In this document: piece after piece, positions 23,480 through 32,684 of the stretch
How positions within the stretch are numbered: the first letter of the stretch is position 1
Layout: every line of letters begins with the position of its first letter
Assembly (NCBI GenBank): GCA_019639195.1
Contig: JAHBSI010000001.1
Span: 372,001-436,000, forward strand
Source: Acidobacteriota bacterium
GTDB lineage: Bacteria > Acidobacteriota > Blastocatellia > Pyrinomonadales > Pyrinomonadaceae
Direction: 5' to 3'
DNA: 64,000 nucleotides
Position numbers and translations under genes: made by a program
The notes under the pieces: model-generated
What the model saw: only the letters and a program-made list of their open reading frames with translations
What the model was told of the DNA's origin: nothing
Databases searched by the model: none

Positions 23480-25506
23480 TCTTGCGGGAGATCGTCCTCC
23501 GTTGGCTGATAGATCACCACGCGGTCGCGTCCTTCGGCCTTTGCCTGATACAGGGCCTTGTCGGCGGCGCTGATCATATCCATCTTTGCGCAGACCTCGC
23601 TCGAGCAGGACGCAACGCCGACGCTGACCGTCACCTTGCGATGCGGAAACTCGGTGGATGCGACATTTTGCCGGACGCGGTTCGCGATATTTGCTGCCTC
23701 GGCGTCGGTCGTTTGCGGCAAAAGGATCGCGAATTCTTCGCCGCCAAAACGCACCGCGACATCCGCGTCGCGCAGTGTTTCGCGGATCACGGACGCAACG
23801 ATCTTCAACGCCTCATCGCCCGCCGGATGCCCAAAATTATCGTTGTAGGACTTGAAATGATCCACATCGAGCATCACGAACGCCATCGGATAACCGTGAC
23901 GGTTCGACCGCTTCACTTCTTCCGAAAGCCGCTGGACCATATAGCGTCGATTGAGCAGGCCCGTAAGCGGATCCGTGACCGAAAGTTGTTCGAGCTCGCC
24001 CGCCCTTTCCACCAATTGCGTGCGGTCGATCACGGCGGCAAGCTGCGGAGCGATGGCCTTCACGAGGTCGAGATCGCGTCCGTCAAAAGGCGTACCGGTC
24101 ACCTTGTCCGTGAAATTTATGACCGCGAGCTGCCTTTCCCCCAGCCAGATCGGCGCCGAGAGGAACGAGGCCGTTTTGTATTTTCGCTCTTTATCGACGG
24201 GCGGAAGTCCTGTTGCGGCCGCATCCCGAACCACTATCGGACGGCCGCGTTCAAAGACGATGCGCGCTACTCGCTCACCGGCCGCGGTCTCGTTCTCCAG
24301 ATCGAAAAGCGAACCGACCGAACCCTTTACTCGAAAATTCTCCGACGAGCCTTCGCGTGTCATCAACGACGCTCTCTCCGACTGCAGAAGGTCGGCGCTC
24401 ACGCGTGCAAGATGCCGCCAGAGCTCGCGTGTATCGAGTTCGCGAATGCCTTCGGCGAGCCGTTCGGAAACTTCATCTAGATGCGCCCGGCGTTCCATTT
24501 CCGCCCGCAAACGCAGGATCTCAAGCTGCGGTGCGACCGCACGGCAGAATCTCGCGATCGCCCTTCGCCGTGCATCTTCCGGCACCTTGTCGAGCACGAC
24601 CAACGCCGCCGGAATATCGTCGCCGACCGGCATCGCAAAAAGCAGTATCCGCTTTGGATCAGGTTCTTCCGGCGTCGGCGATCTGCCGAGCACGACAGGT
24701 TTTTCACCGGCCGCGGCTTCGGCAAGGCGTTCGTCATCGAGGTCGATGCCGACGTTGATGCTTCGGCCCTTAAGTTTCGCCGACACGGCCGTGCTTTCCA
24801 GGCGGTCGCCTCGCTCTTCGAGCCAGATCAGCGAACTCACCTCGAACTGCCTTGCGACAAATTCGATCGTCGCATTCCGTGCCGAAATGTAATCGCGGCC
24901 AAGCAGCGATCCGAAGAACGATCGCCAGGCCGCAGGATCAGGCCCGCTCGACGTGCCTTTCTTCTTCGCGTTCAATGCGGCGGCACGACGCGCTATCTCC
25001 TTGGCTTCCGAAGAGTCGGCGGCCGGCGACAAGGCCTGTTTCTTTGCCTCGTCCTTGATTTCGCGCAGGGCATCGACGATTGGGGCGTCGGAACCGAGGA
25101 TCAGGATATTCTCAAAGAATCGTGATGCTGGCAGGTCCCGCCAGTCGCCCGTCATTGCACGGTTTGCGGCCCGTCGATAATTTTCCGAACTCGTGAATGC
25201 ACGCCCCACGATCACCGCCGCGGGCTTGCCGTCTATCTCGAATCTGGCCGCACGACAAAGCAGGCCGGCGTGGCAGGTGTAAGAGATCGTTGCGTTGCCG
25301 TCCGTCGCACGCTCCAGTGCCCGGCCGCAATCGCGGGCACATCGTCCCACAAGCACGCCATTCGGATTGAGAACAGCGCAGATCGAGTTGTCATTGACTG
25401 CGGGGCCTTGCTTGCCCGCTTCGTCAACAACGACGACCGCGATCCCATGTCTTTTGGCCGTCCGCTCAAGAGAACTCTTGGGTGGAACCTGGCGTTTTTC
25501 GCTCAT
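23476..25506 (-). CDS. PocR-GAF-GAF-GGDEF diguanylate cyclase
   Basis: A 676-residue cytoplasmic sensor. Residues about 20-130 look like a PocR ligand-binding domain with conserved cysteines (GRCARDCGRAL, YTCHAGLLC), suggesting a metal or small-molecule sensor. Residues about 195-320 and 345-500 resemble two GAF domains. The C-terminal GGDEF domain (about 510-665) has the active motif RFGGEEFAIL and LLNRRYMVQRL, so it should synthesise c-di-GMP. No membrane segment is seen. It starts a three-gene signalling run with the RsbW-like fusion and the FHA-GGDEF protein. Confidence 0.85.
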   Translation of the reverse strand: MSEKRQVPPKSSLERTAKRHGIAVVVVDEAGKQGPAVNDNSICAVLNPNGVLVGRCARDCGRALERATDGNATISYTCHAGLLCRAARFEIDGKPAAVIVGRAFTSSENYRRAANRAMTGDWRDLPASRFFENILILGSDAPIVDALREIKDEAKKQALSPAADSSEAKEIARRAAALNAKKKGTSSGPDPAAWRSFFGSLLGRDYISARNATIEFVARQFEVSSLIWLEERGDRLESTAVSAKLKGRSINVGIDLDDERLAEAAAGEKPVVLGRSPTPEEPDPKRILLFAMPVGDDIPAALVVLDKVPEDARRRAIARFCRAVAPQLEILRLRAEMERRAHLDEVSERLAEGIRELDTRELWRHLARVSADLLQSERASLMTREGSSENFRVKGSVGSLFDLENETAAGERVARIVFERGRPIVVRDAAATGLPPVDKERKYKTASFLSAPIWLGERQLAVINFTDKVTGTPFDGRDLDLVKAIAPQLAAVIDRTQLVERAGELEQLSVTDPLTGLLNRRYMVQRLSEEVKRSNRHGYPMAFVMLDVDHFKSYNDNFGHPAGDEALKIVASVIRETLRDADVAVRFGGEEFAILLPQTTDAEAANIANRVRQNVASTEFPHRKVTVSVGVASCSSEVCAKMDMISAADKALYQAKAEGRDRVVIYQPTEDDLPQE

Positions 25507-25656
25507 CAGTGATTTGCCGACCGCGGGCCTTTTCGGGCCCGGTGCGGAAGATACACGCTTTTGTATCTCGCAAAAACGCCTAATCGACGCACTTTTCCAA
25601 GAGATTTGCTCGCTTCGGCCTTAAGTATCAAACTTCACCCGCGTCAGCCGTTCATT

Positions 25657-25685
25657 TTGACCGAAACCAGTTAACGGGCGATACT
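25657..25685 (+). promoter_or_regulatory. Sigma70-like promoter of the DUF2383 gene
   Basis: TTGACC (25657-25662), a 17-base spacer and GATACT (25680-25685) lie 74 bases before the ATG at 25760. A second GATACT follows a few bases downstream. This is the best promoter match in the gap after the divergent PocR-GGDEF gene. Confidence 0.55.
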
Positions 25686-25759
25686 GTAGGTAGATACTCA
25701 TTTGTCGAAACGGCGAGTCTTTGAAAACTCGGGAGTATTGCAAGGAGGTTTATATTGCA

Positions 25760-26326
25760 ATGGTCAACGAACGCAAAGCTAATACATCTGACGCCCGTCC
25801 GGCCGACGGCGGCAAGGTCCTTTCGAAGGTCGAAACGGCCTCAAGGCTGAACGAACTTATCGTAACTTGCAAAGACGGCGAGGCTGGCTTTCACAGTGCG
25901 GCACAAGGCGTTAAGTCCGCGGAGCTGAAGCAGCTTTTTGCGGAGATCAAGGCCCAGCGGGCCCAATTCATCGGCGAATTGCAGTCGCTCGTTCGGTCTC
26001 TCGGCGGCAATCCGGAGCACACCGGTTCGTTCATAGCAAAACTCCATCGAGGCTGGATCGATATCAAGGCCGCGATCGAAGGCCGTGATGAGGCCGGCAT
26101 TCTCGTCGAATGCGAACGCGGCGAGGCCATCGCCAAAAAAGCATACAAGAACGTGCTGAAGGAAACGCTGCGGCCGCATGTGCGTGATCTCGTCACGCGC
26201 CAGCTCGATTCGATCACCGCGATACACAAGCGGGTAAAGCTGCTCAAGGACGCATATCTCGCGAAAGACAAACGTCACCTGCCGCCGCCCGAGACTCAAA
26301 CTCGTCCATCATCAGGAGCTGCATAG
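25760..26326 (+). CDS. PA2169-family four-helix-bundle protein (DUF2383)
   Basis: A 188-residue soluble helical protein. The central part (SRLNELIVTCKDGEAGFHSA, then LQSLVRSLGGNPEHTGSF and GWIDIKAAIEGRDEAGILVE with CERGEAIAKKAY) matches the PA2169/DUF2383 pattern, a ferritin-like bundle whose members are stress-linked but biochemically unassigned. Basic residues near the end (HKRVKLLKDAYLAKDKRH) replace the acidic metal ligands expected of a true ferritin. A strong AAGGAGG site lies 11 bases before this ATG, a little far; no better in-frame ATG is closer. Confidence 0.8.
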   Translation: MVNERKANTSDARPADGGKVLSKVETASRLNELIVTCKDGEAGFHSAAQGVKSAELKQLFAEIKAQRAQFIGELQSLVRSLGGNPEHTGSFIAKLHRGWIDIKAAIEGRDEAGILVECERGEAIAKKAYKNVLKETLRPHVRDLVTRQLDSITAIHKRVKLLKDAYLAKDKRHLPPPETQTRPSSGAA

Positions 26327-26344
26327 TAAGCTGATCTTTCGCGT

Positions 26345-27100
26345 TTATCTTAACGACGGCATTGCGGCGACAAGCCGTTTGGTGAAGTGATGCTGCGGCC
26401 GATCGAGTATCTCGTTCGCCGTTCCCGTCTCGACGATCTTCCCCGATTCCATGACCGCGACGCGATCTGCAAGGAACTTCACCGCCCGCAGATCGTGCGA
26501 AATAAAGAGAAATGCGATCCCGCGAGTCCGCGCCGAACGCTTTAGCAGATTGAGGATCTGCGCCTGCATCGAGACATCGAGCGAAGAAACGGGTTCGTCG
26601 GCAACGATCAGTTCCGGCTCGACCGATAATGCCCGTGCGATGCCGACTCGCTGACGCTGTCCGCCCGAAAGCTGTCCCGGACGTCGCTCTCGATGTTCCG
26701 ATGAAAGCCCAACCGTTGCCAGAAGCTGCGAGAGGTCGCCGTCGTCCGTTCCGAGCGAAAATGCACGGCGAGGTTCAAGTATTGAATTCCCCACGGAAAC
26801 AAGCGGATCGAGGCTGGCCAGCGGATCCTGAAAGATCATCTGCATCCGCCTTCTCGTCGGCCGCAACGCCCTTTCCGAGAGGTCCGTTATGTCCTCGCCG
26901 TCAAAGAATATCCGCCCCGAGGTCACACGCTGCACACGCATCACGGCACGTGCCAGCGTGGATTTTCCACAGCCCGATTCACCGACCAGAGCCAGCGTCT
27001 CGCCGCGGTCGAGGCTGAACGAGACGCCGTCCACTGCGTTGATGCCGTTGCGTCCGCCAAAGCGAACGACCAGATCTTCGATGCGTAAAAGTTCGGTCAT
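26345..27100 (-). CDS. Peptide ABC transporter ATP-binding protein (OppF/DppF-like)
   Basis: A 251-residue ATPase. Walker A is GESGCGKSTLAR (about residues 38-49), the signature is LSGGQRQRVGIARAL, and Walker B is LIVADEPVSSLDV followed by the H-loop FISHDLRAVKF. Wording is typical of the second ATPase of oligopeptide/dipeptide importers. It starts 6 bases before the lipoprotein stop in the run SBP - ATPase - lipoprotein - ATPase. The usual C-terminal oligopeptide extension is short or absent. No permease gene is present in the run. Confidence 0.9.
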   Translation of the reverse strand: MTELLRIEDLVVRFGGRNGINAVDGVSFSLDRGETLALVGESGCGKSTLARAVMRVQRVTSGRIFFDGEDITDLSERALRPTRRRMQMIFQDPLASLDPLVSVGNSILEPRRAFSLGTDDGDLSQLLATVGLSSEHRERRPGQLSGGQRQRVGIARALSVEPELIVADEPVSSLDVSMQAQILNLLKRSARTRGIAFLFISHDLRAVKFLADRVAVMESGKIVETGTANEILDRPQHHFTKRLVAAMPSLR

Positions 27101-27106
27101 CCGCTG

Positions 27107-27829
27107 CTAGATCGGCTTATCGATCGTCACCGGCGTGTTAGTGTCGTAATCGATCGTAGCCGCTTTCAACTCACCGCCCTTGTAATTCACCTTGATCTTC
27201 ATCGGCAGGCCTGACGCCGCATTGATCCATATCGTCGAAGAATATGCCATCATCTGCATGCTCGGGTCTTCCGGATTTTCGTATGAATACTTGAATGCCC
27301 GAGTGCCGTCGAGCGTCTCCGTGCCTTCATATTTCACATCGGACAGCTTAGCAAGGCTCTTCTCCGAAATGATCTCTTGCATCGGGGACTTCATCGCATT
27401 GCCGGCCGGGCTCTTCTCCCATTTGCTCCCGAGCTTCATATACGCATCGCCGCCGATATATATCACCTCGGAGCTCAGGCCATGGACCACCGGGCCCACG
27501 ATACGATAGCGGTCCGGAGCCTGATATTCTATCGTCAACTTGAGCCCATTTTCGGCCCCCGAATCAACCTTTGCGGTAAAGAACGGAAGCGAAATGAATT
27601 TCTTCGACGCGGCGACGATCTCGGCCTTCGGGTCGGTGCCCGCGGTGACTGAGCCGGGCTCGCTTTCGGCAGGCGAAGACGGCGAGGCCGAGTTCGAATT
27701 CGACGCAGTACCTGTGCCGTTCGCGGGCCCTTCCTCGATGCCAGACCGCAGCTTGCTGATCGTTGAACACCCGAGCCCGACACTTGCGAGCACGAGCAAT
27801 ACCAAACTGAATGTGCGTAAATTCTTCAT
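27107..27829 (-). CDS. LolA/LppX-like lipoprotein inserted in the peptide-transporter operon
   Basis: A 240-residue exported lipoprotein. The ATG at 27829 gives a signal ending in the lipobox VGLGCST. A Ser/Asn/Glu-rich linker leads to a beta-rich domain from about residue 75 (KLTIEYQAPDRYRIVG, MKLGSKWEKS, GTETLDGTRAFKYSYE, IWINAASGLPMKIKV). This recalls LolA/LprG-fold lipid-binding or outer-membrane sorting proteins; the assignment rests on this pattern only. The longer upstream reading is arginine-rich and lies inside the neighbouring gene. It begins 7 bases after the OppD-like stop. Confidence 0.7.
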   Translation of the reverse strand: MKNLRTFSLVLLVLASVGLGCSTISKLRSGIEEGPANGTGTASNSNSASPSSPAESEPGSVTAGTDPKAEIVAASKKFISLPFFTAKVDSGAENGLKLTIEYQAPDRYRIVGPVVHGLSSEVIYIGGDAYMKLGSKWEKSPAGNAMKSPMQEIISEKSLAKLSDVKYEGTETLDGTRAFKYSYENPEDPSMQMMAYSSTIWINAASGLPMKIKVNYKGGELKAATIDYDTNTPVTIDKPI

Positions 27830-27836
27830 TTTCAAA

Positions 27837-28841
27837 TTAACCTCGTGAGTAAACGTCTTCTGCAAAATGACAACGTGAGAAGTGTTGATCTGCAACCGCC
27901 GCGAAAGGCGGCCTGGCGGTGCCGCAAACGCCTTCGGCCCTTTCGCAACGCGGTGCGAATTCACAAGCCTCGATCTCAACGCGCAGGTCCGGCGGCATTC
28001 CGGGGATCTGAAAAAGCTCCTCGCCGGCAGCAGTATTTTCCGGCATTGCCGATAGCAAAGCGCGCGTGTATGGGTTCGCCGACCGCGAAAATATCTCGCG
28101 AGAATTCGCCTCTTCGAAGATACGGCCGCCGTACATGACCGCGACCCGATCCGCGCGTCCCGATACGAGTGCAAGATCGTGCGAGATCAGGAGAACCGTC
28201 ATCCCGAATCTCTTTCGTAGGCCGTCAAGAAGGTCGAGCACCTGAGCTTGTATTGTCGAATCAAGGGCGGTAGTCGGCTCATCCGCGATAACAAGGTCGG
28301 GTTTGCAGCTGACGGCGATCGCGATCATCACTCGCTGGCGCATTCCGCCCGAAAATTCGTGCGGATATTGATCGATGCGTTTCGACGGCTCCGAGATCCC
28401 GACAAGATCGAGCATCTCGATGGCGTGCTCGCGTGCCTCGCGGCGCGAAAGCCCAAGATGAAGTTCCGTCACCTCCGTGATCTGACGCCCGACGTTAAGA
28501 TACGGGTTGAGCGACGACATAGGATCCTGAAAGACCACGCCGATGCGCTTTCCGCGTACCGACCGCAAACTTGCAGCATCAGCCGTCAGAAGATCGGCCC
28601 CGTCGAATCGTATCGCACCCGAGGTCACGCGGCCTGCGTTTGGCAAAAGCCGCACGATCGACATCGCTAACGCCGTCTTTCCGCTGCCTGATTCGCCCAC
28701 GACCGCCAACATCTCGCCCGCCTTTACCTCGAGCGAAACATCCCGAACTGCCTTCACCGAGCGGCCTTTTCCGTCCGCAAATTCGACGGAAAGGCCTTCG
28801 ATCGAGAGAAGAGATGTTTGTGCCTTAGGCTGAGAACTCAT
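27837..28841 (-). CDS. Peptide ABC transporter ATP-binding protein (OppD/DppD-like)
   Basis: A 334-residue ATPase. Walker A is [12 protein letters not shown], the signature is [14 protein letters not shown], and Walker B is [13 protein letters not shown] with [10 protein letters not shown]. The C-terminal oligopeptide/dipeptide extension is present with its cysteine cluster ([16 protein letters not shown]), which in relatives binds an Fe-S cluster. The ATG at 28841 (MSSQPKAQT) is preferred to a start 60 bases upstream. It lies 16 bases after the substrate-binding protein stop and is co-transcribed with it. Confidence 0.9.
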   Translation of the reverse strand: MSSQPKAQTSLLSIEGLSVEFADGKGRSVKAVRDVSLEVKAGEMLAVVGESGSGKTALAMSIVRLLPNAGRVTSGAIRFDGADLLTADAASLRSVRGKRIGVVFQDPMSSLNPYLNVGRQITEVTELHLGLSRREAREHAIEMLDLVGISEPSKRIDQYPHEFSGGMRQRVMIAIAVSCKPDLVIADEPTTALDSTIQAQVLDLLDGLRKRFGMTVLLISHDLALVSGRADRVAVMYGGRIFEEANSREIFSRSANPYTRALLSAMPENTAAGEELFQIPGMPPDLRVEIEACEFAPRCERAEGVCGTARPPFAAVADQHFSRCHFAEDVYSRG

Positions 28842-28857
28842 TCGAGTTTGTCGCAAG

Positions 28858-30708
28858 CTATTTTGATGCAGCGGGCTGCCAATTCGGATCGATCCTGACA
28901 TCCGTCAGCAGAACGGCGTCAAGACTGTTCAGTTCAAAGCCCGTAACGTACGGCTTGATAAGGGCGAACGATCGCGGGAAATAGATCGGGATCGCCGAAA
29001 GGTCATAAAGCGCAGCTTCCTGAGAATATGCGGGCGGCGAACCGGCCTGGGTCAATGGCTGAGACGGCATCGGTTCGGCCAGCAGATGCTGGAGAGGTGT
29101 CGGCGTAGGCGTCTGCTGTTTTGCGAGCGGCCCGTTCGCCTGCGGCTCGGCCTTTTCGGCCGGTTTCTTCTCGGCACCGAATATCGTTTCCATCCCGACG
29201 ACCTCGTCCGTCGTCGGCAGAACGACGCCGCGACGCAATAGGTCATAATCGCCGCCTGATCGAACGGTATCGATCTCATTCGGCTCGACGGCAACCACGT
29301 TCACCTGAATGTTCAGGTTCTGCTTCCACATCCGTGCAACTGTTCGTGCGATACGCTGCTGGGCATCATTGCGGTTGACGACAAGTTTCAGCTCCGGGAA
29401 ATTCTCGCCTTCGGGAAATCCCGACCGATGCAGCAGCTCCTTTGCCCGTTCGGCATCAAACGCGAGGCCGGCACCGGCATCCGGCTTTTCGGACGGCAGG
29501 AATCTGGTCGCGGGGCTTGTCGAGCCGTCAAGCTCGCCTTCCGCGATCTTCTGTCTGTCGATCGAGATCGCAAGAGCTTCGCGGACGCGTCTGTCAGCGA
29601 GGACCTTGTTGTTCGTATTGACCTCGTAGAGATTGAGGGCCGAATGCGTCGCCTGTCGAAAATCCTGATAGGGTGCAAGCAGCTTCAACGCGAGCGGCGA
29701 AAACGCGGCATTCGTCAGAACATCGATCTCGCCGTTCTTATAAGCCTCAAGAGCGGCGTCCGCCGACGCGTGCGGAATGAAGGTGACACGGTCAAGCGCG
29801 ACCGCATTTCGATCCCAGTAAGTCTTCGAGCGTTCGAGCACAACGCCCGTTTTGTCCGACGAGGTGACCGTAAAAGGCCCGTTTGAAGCAGCGGGCGGCA
29901 CGGCGTCAGGAGTGTCGAATTCGGCAGCTTTGCCGTAAACCGGATAAAAGATCGGGTTAGCGACGAGCTTCGGAAAATCAGGATCGGGCTTTTTCAGCGT
30001 TACTCGAAGCTCAAGATCACTGACCGCCTCGACGCCGTTCGAAGCCGTAGATTCGGGCTTTCGCGTCTCGGCTTGTCTTTCTTCGGGCTTTGCCTCGGTC
30101 TTCGGATCGTGACCTTGCGAGGCCGCGGCCTTTTCCGGCGATCTCGCCGGAGACGGAACAACCTTCGGATCGGCCGAAGGATCGGCAGCCGGCTCGGGGA
30201 CTTTCGCTGCGGCATCGCCAAGGCCCTTGATGTTCGCGAGCAGTTCGCGGTGTGCGGCATCTTTCGAGAGATCAACCAGGCGCTTCCACGAATCGACAAA
30301 ATTCTGTGCCGTAACAGGCTTGCCGTTCGTCCAGCGGGCGTCATCACGCAGTTTGAACGTCCAAACTTTGCTGTCCTCGCTCGACCAGCTCTCGGCAACG
30401 GCCGGGCGAACGTCGAGTGTCTTCGGATCGAGCGCCGTCAAGCCTTCAAAAACAGCGCGAACGACATCGGTTTCCGGCGGTGCGGACGCCTTCGCCGGGT
30501 CAAAACTCTTCGGCGTGCTTCCATTGCTCCAGCGTATTTCCTGCTTGAGCGGCGGCGTGGTCTTTGAAATGAATGCGTCGGGCTGGGGCTGTTTGATCTC
30601 GGCGCAGGACGCGGCAAAAACCATCGCCGCAAGGATGAACACAATCCGCCATCTCAGCCGCAAATGACTGATGATAGGGAATTTACGTGTTCTGTCCCGC
30701 CTTGCCAT
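28858..30708 (-). CDS. Peptide ABC transporter substrate-binding lipoprotein (SBP_bac_5)
   Basis: A 616-residue periplasmic binding protein. A basic N-terminus and hydrophobic segment end in the lipobox-like FAASCAEI. The SBP_5 fold is marked by SFDPAKASAPPETDVVRAVF, LTALDPKTLDVRPAVAESWS and WTFKLRDDARWTNGKPVTA. Two low-complexity Ala/Pro/Lys/Glu-rich insertions (about residues 160-220 and 515-570, the latter with TPTPTPLQHLL) interrupt the domain, which is unusual. The start overlaps the coaE end by 26 bases. With no permease beside it, it may serve a transporter encoded elsewhere. Confidence 0.85.
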   Translation of the reverse strand: MARRDRTRKFPIISHLRLRWRIVFILAAMVFAASCAEIKQPQPDAFISKTTPPLKQEIRWSNGSTPKSFDPAKASAPPETDVVRAVFEGLTALDPKTLDVRPAVAESWSSEDSKVWTFKLRDDARWTNGKPVTAQNFVDSWKRLVDLSKDAAHRELLANIKGLGDAAAKVPEPAADPSADPKVVPSPARSPEKAAASQGHDPKTEAKPEERQAETRKPESTASNGVEAVSDLELRVTLKKPDPDFPKLVANPIFYPVYGKAAEFDTPDAVPPAASNGPFTVTSSDKTGVVLERSKTYWDRNAVALDRVTFIPHASADAALEAYKNGEIDVLTNAAFSPLALKLLAPYQDFRQATHSALNLYEVNTNNKVLADRRVREALAISIDRQKIAEGELDGSTSPATRFLPSEKPDAGAGLAFDAERAKELLHRSGFPEGENFPELKLVVNRNDAQQRIARTVARMWKQNLNIQVNVVAVEPNEIDTVRSGGDYDLLRRGVVLPTTDEVVGMETIFGAEKKPAEKAEPQANGPLAKQQTPTPTPLQHLLAEPMPSQPLTQAGSPPAYSQEAALYDLSAIPIYFPRSFALIKPYVTGFELNSLDAVLLTDVRIDPNWQPAASK

Positions 30709-31312
30709 CTTCTAGAGCTTCCTTAAGCGACGCAAAGATCTCTCTTGTCTGCCGTTTCGTGTCCTCAAATCCATTAGATGTATCGACGACGTAATTGGCA
30801 AACTTTCTTTTTTCGTCCTGCGGCATTTGTGCGTCAATGCGGCGTTTTGCCTCATTTTCGCTCAAATTATCGCGTGCCGTCAGGCGCGCCAATTGTATCG
30901 CAGGTTCGCAATAGACGACAATAAGCTTGTCAAAGCGTTTGTAGCCGCCGGATTCGATCATCAGGGCCGCATCGACGACCGCGATGGCGTCCTTGTCCTT
31001 CCTTTCCACCGAACTCAGCCACTCATCCTGAAGCTCGATAATGAGCGGGTGAATTATCGAATTCAGCTTAAGACGCTTCTTTTCGTCTGCAAAGACGATC
31101 GCACCGAGCTTCTTTCTGTCGAGCGTGCCGTCCGGTGCGAGCACCTCGCTGCCAAATTCCTCGACGACGGACGCAAGTCCCGGAGTGCCTTTCTCGACGA
31201 CCTTTCTCGATGCCTGATCCGCATCGATAACCTCAGCCCCAAGTTCGCGTAAATACTCGGTAACAAAGGATTTACCCGTTGCGATGGAACCTGTCAGGCC
31301 GACTGTGAGCAC
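30683..31312 (-). CDS. coaE: Dephospho-CoA kinase
   Basis: A 209-residue kinase for the last step of coenzyme A synthesis (3'-phosphorylation of dephospho-CoA). The P-loop GLTGSIATGKSFV is at residues 5-17. Also conserved are EVIDADQASRKVV, the lid-type LTARDNLSENEAKRRIDAQM and the final NYVVDTSNGFEDTKRQ. GTG start at 31312, 5 bases after the MazG-like stop. Normal length. Confidence 0.94.
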   Translation of the reverse strand: MLTVGLTGSIATGKSFVTEYLRELGAEVIDADQASRKVVEKGTPGLASVVEEFGSEVLAPDGTLDRKKLGAIVFADEKKRLKLNSIIHPLIIELQDEWLSSVERKDKDAIAVVDAALMIESGGYKRFDKLIVVYCEPAIQLARLTARDNLSENEAKRRIDAQMPQDEKRKFANYVVDTSNGFEDTKRQTREIFASLKEALEDGKAGQNT

Positions 31313-31317
31313 AAGAA

Positions 31318-31623
31318 TTACCCTTTTGCCGAATGCCGTTTGGCGAGCTTTTGGATGTTGAATTCGGCGATCTCCGTAAGCGTCAGCCCGAGCTCATCGG
31401 CGCATGCCGAAATGTACCAGAGCACGTCGCCGAGCTCGTCCTTTAGCTTTGCACGCGTCTCATCCGTGAGCACGCCCGCGTGGTCGCGTTGGATCTTTTT
31501 GACGATATTTGCGACCTCGCCGGCCTCGCCCGCAAGTCCGAGCGTCGGATATTCGACATTTGCCATTCGCCGCGGATAAAGCGCCGTTTTACTCGCCGCC
31601 GACTGATAATCTTCAAAATTCAT
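31318..31623 (-). CDS. MazG-like nucleotide pyrophosphohydrolase
   Basis: A 101-residue single-domain NTP pyrophosphatase of the all-alpha superfamily. The metal-binding EExxE/ExxD pattern appears as LAGEAGEVANIVKK and KDELGDVLWY. These proteins hydrolyse non-canonical or surplus NTPs to NMP and pyrophosphate. It lies 3 bases after the folD stop and 5 before coaE, in a cofactor/nucleotide housekeeping operon. Confidence 0.9.
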   Translation of the reverse strand: MNFEDYQSAASKTALYPRRMANVEYPTLGLAGEAGEVANIVKKIQRDHAGVLTDETRAKLKDELGDVLWYISACADELGLTLTEIAEFNIQKLAKRHSAKG

Positions 31624-31626
31624 AAG

Positions 31627-32565
31627 CTAATTCTCCGCGATGCCGCGGCGCATCTTTGCCGCGATCACCGTATTTTTCATCAGCATCGCAACGGTCAGAA
31701 GGCCGATGCCGCCCGGAACCGGCGTGATCGCACCCGCAACTTCCGCCGCATCTTTCGGGCAAACATCGCCGACGAGCGTCGCACCGCGATTGTCGAGCGT
31801 ATCAAGCCGCTTATCAAGATCTGCGCCCGAAAAAAGCTCGCGCACCCGCTCGGAGCTCTCGACCGAATTGATGCCGACGTCGATGACCACCGCGCCTTCT
31901 CGAATATGCTCGCGGCAGATAAAACCCGCGCTTCCAATGGCGGCGATCAGGATATCTGCCTCGCGAGTAACACTCGGAAGGTCCCGCGTGCGCGAATGAC
32001 AGACGGTGACGGTCGCATTCTCCCGCAAAAGCAAGGCTGCAAGCGGCTTTCCGACGATATTGCTGCGGCCGACGACAACTGCCCTTGCACCTGCGATCTC
32101 GATGTTCGAGCGTTTCAAAACCTCGATGACGCCCGCCGGCGTGCACGGCGTCAATGCCTCAAAACCCTGCAAAAGCCTGCCGATATTCACCGGATGAAAT
32201 CCATCAACATCCTTTTGCGGATCGATAAGTTCGATGACCGCCCGTTCCTCGATGTGTTTTGGCAGCGGAAGCTGAACGAGAATCCCGTCAACATCGTCGC
32301 GCGTGTTCAATTTGCGAACGGTGTCCACAAGTTCGGCCTGAGTTATCGACGCGTCGAGGTGGATATGCTCGCTGCGAATGCCGATCTCTTCGGCCGTGCG
32401 AACCTTGCTGCCGACATAGACGGCCGATGCCGGATCCTCGCCGACACGCACCACAACTAGCGTCGGACGTATGGAATGCACTTCAAAAAGCTCTACGACC
32501 TCGGCCGAGACCTCTCGTTTGATCTCGTCGGCGATCGGCTTTCCGCTAAGGATTTTTGCGGTCAT
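31627..32565 (-). CDS. folD: Bifunctional methylenetetrahydrofolate dehydrogenase/cyclohydrolase FolD
   Basis: A 312-residue folate enzyme, somewhat longer than the usual 285-300. The catalytic lysine is in AVYVGSKVRTAEE, the folate-site motif is GILVQLPLPKHI, and the NADP-binding part has TPCTPAGVIEVL and VVGRSNIVGKPLA. It interconverts methylene-, methenyl- and formyl-tetrahydrofolate, feeding purine synthesis (purL is elsewhere in this window) and TrmFO. Divergent from the SCO-like gene. Confidence 0.95.
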   Translation of the reverse strand: MTAKILSGKPIADEIKREVSAEVVELFEVHSIRPTLVVVRVGEDPASAVYVGSKVRTAEEIGIRSEHIHLDASITQAELVDTVRKLNTRDDVDGILVQLPLPKHIEERAVIELIDPQKDVDGFHPVNIGRLLQGFEALTPCTPAGVIEVLKRSNIEIAGARAVVVGRSNIVGKPLAALLLRENATVTVCHSRTRDLPSVTREADILIAAIGSAGFICREHIREGAVVIDVGINSVESSERVRELFSGADLDKRLDTLDNRGATLVGDVCPKDAAEVAGAITPVPGGIGLLTVAMLMKNTVIAAKMRRGIAEN

Positions 32566-32684
32566 AAAAAATGTTCGAAAAGAGAGTTTACCCCAATCGG
32601 CCGACGGTTTTCCAAAGCGGACGAACTCGGCCGCGGTTTGGACTCTCTCTTTTGTCTGAGCGACAATGTACTTTTAACACTCTT

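Noticed and set aside
31480..32460. Plus-strand open frame of 326 codons over mazG-like and folD genes
   Set aside because: Both opposing genes are certain; composition is that of a reverse-complement shadow.
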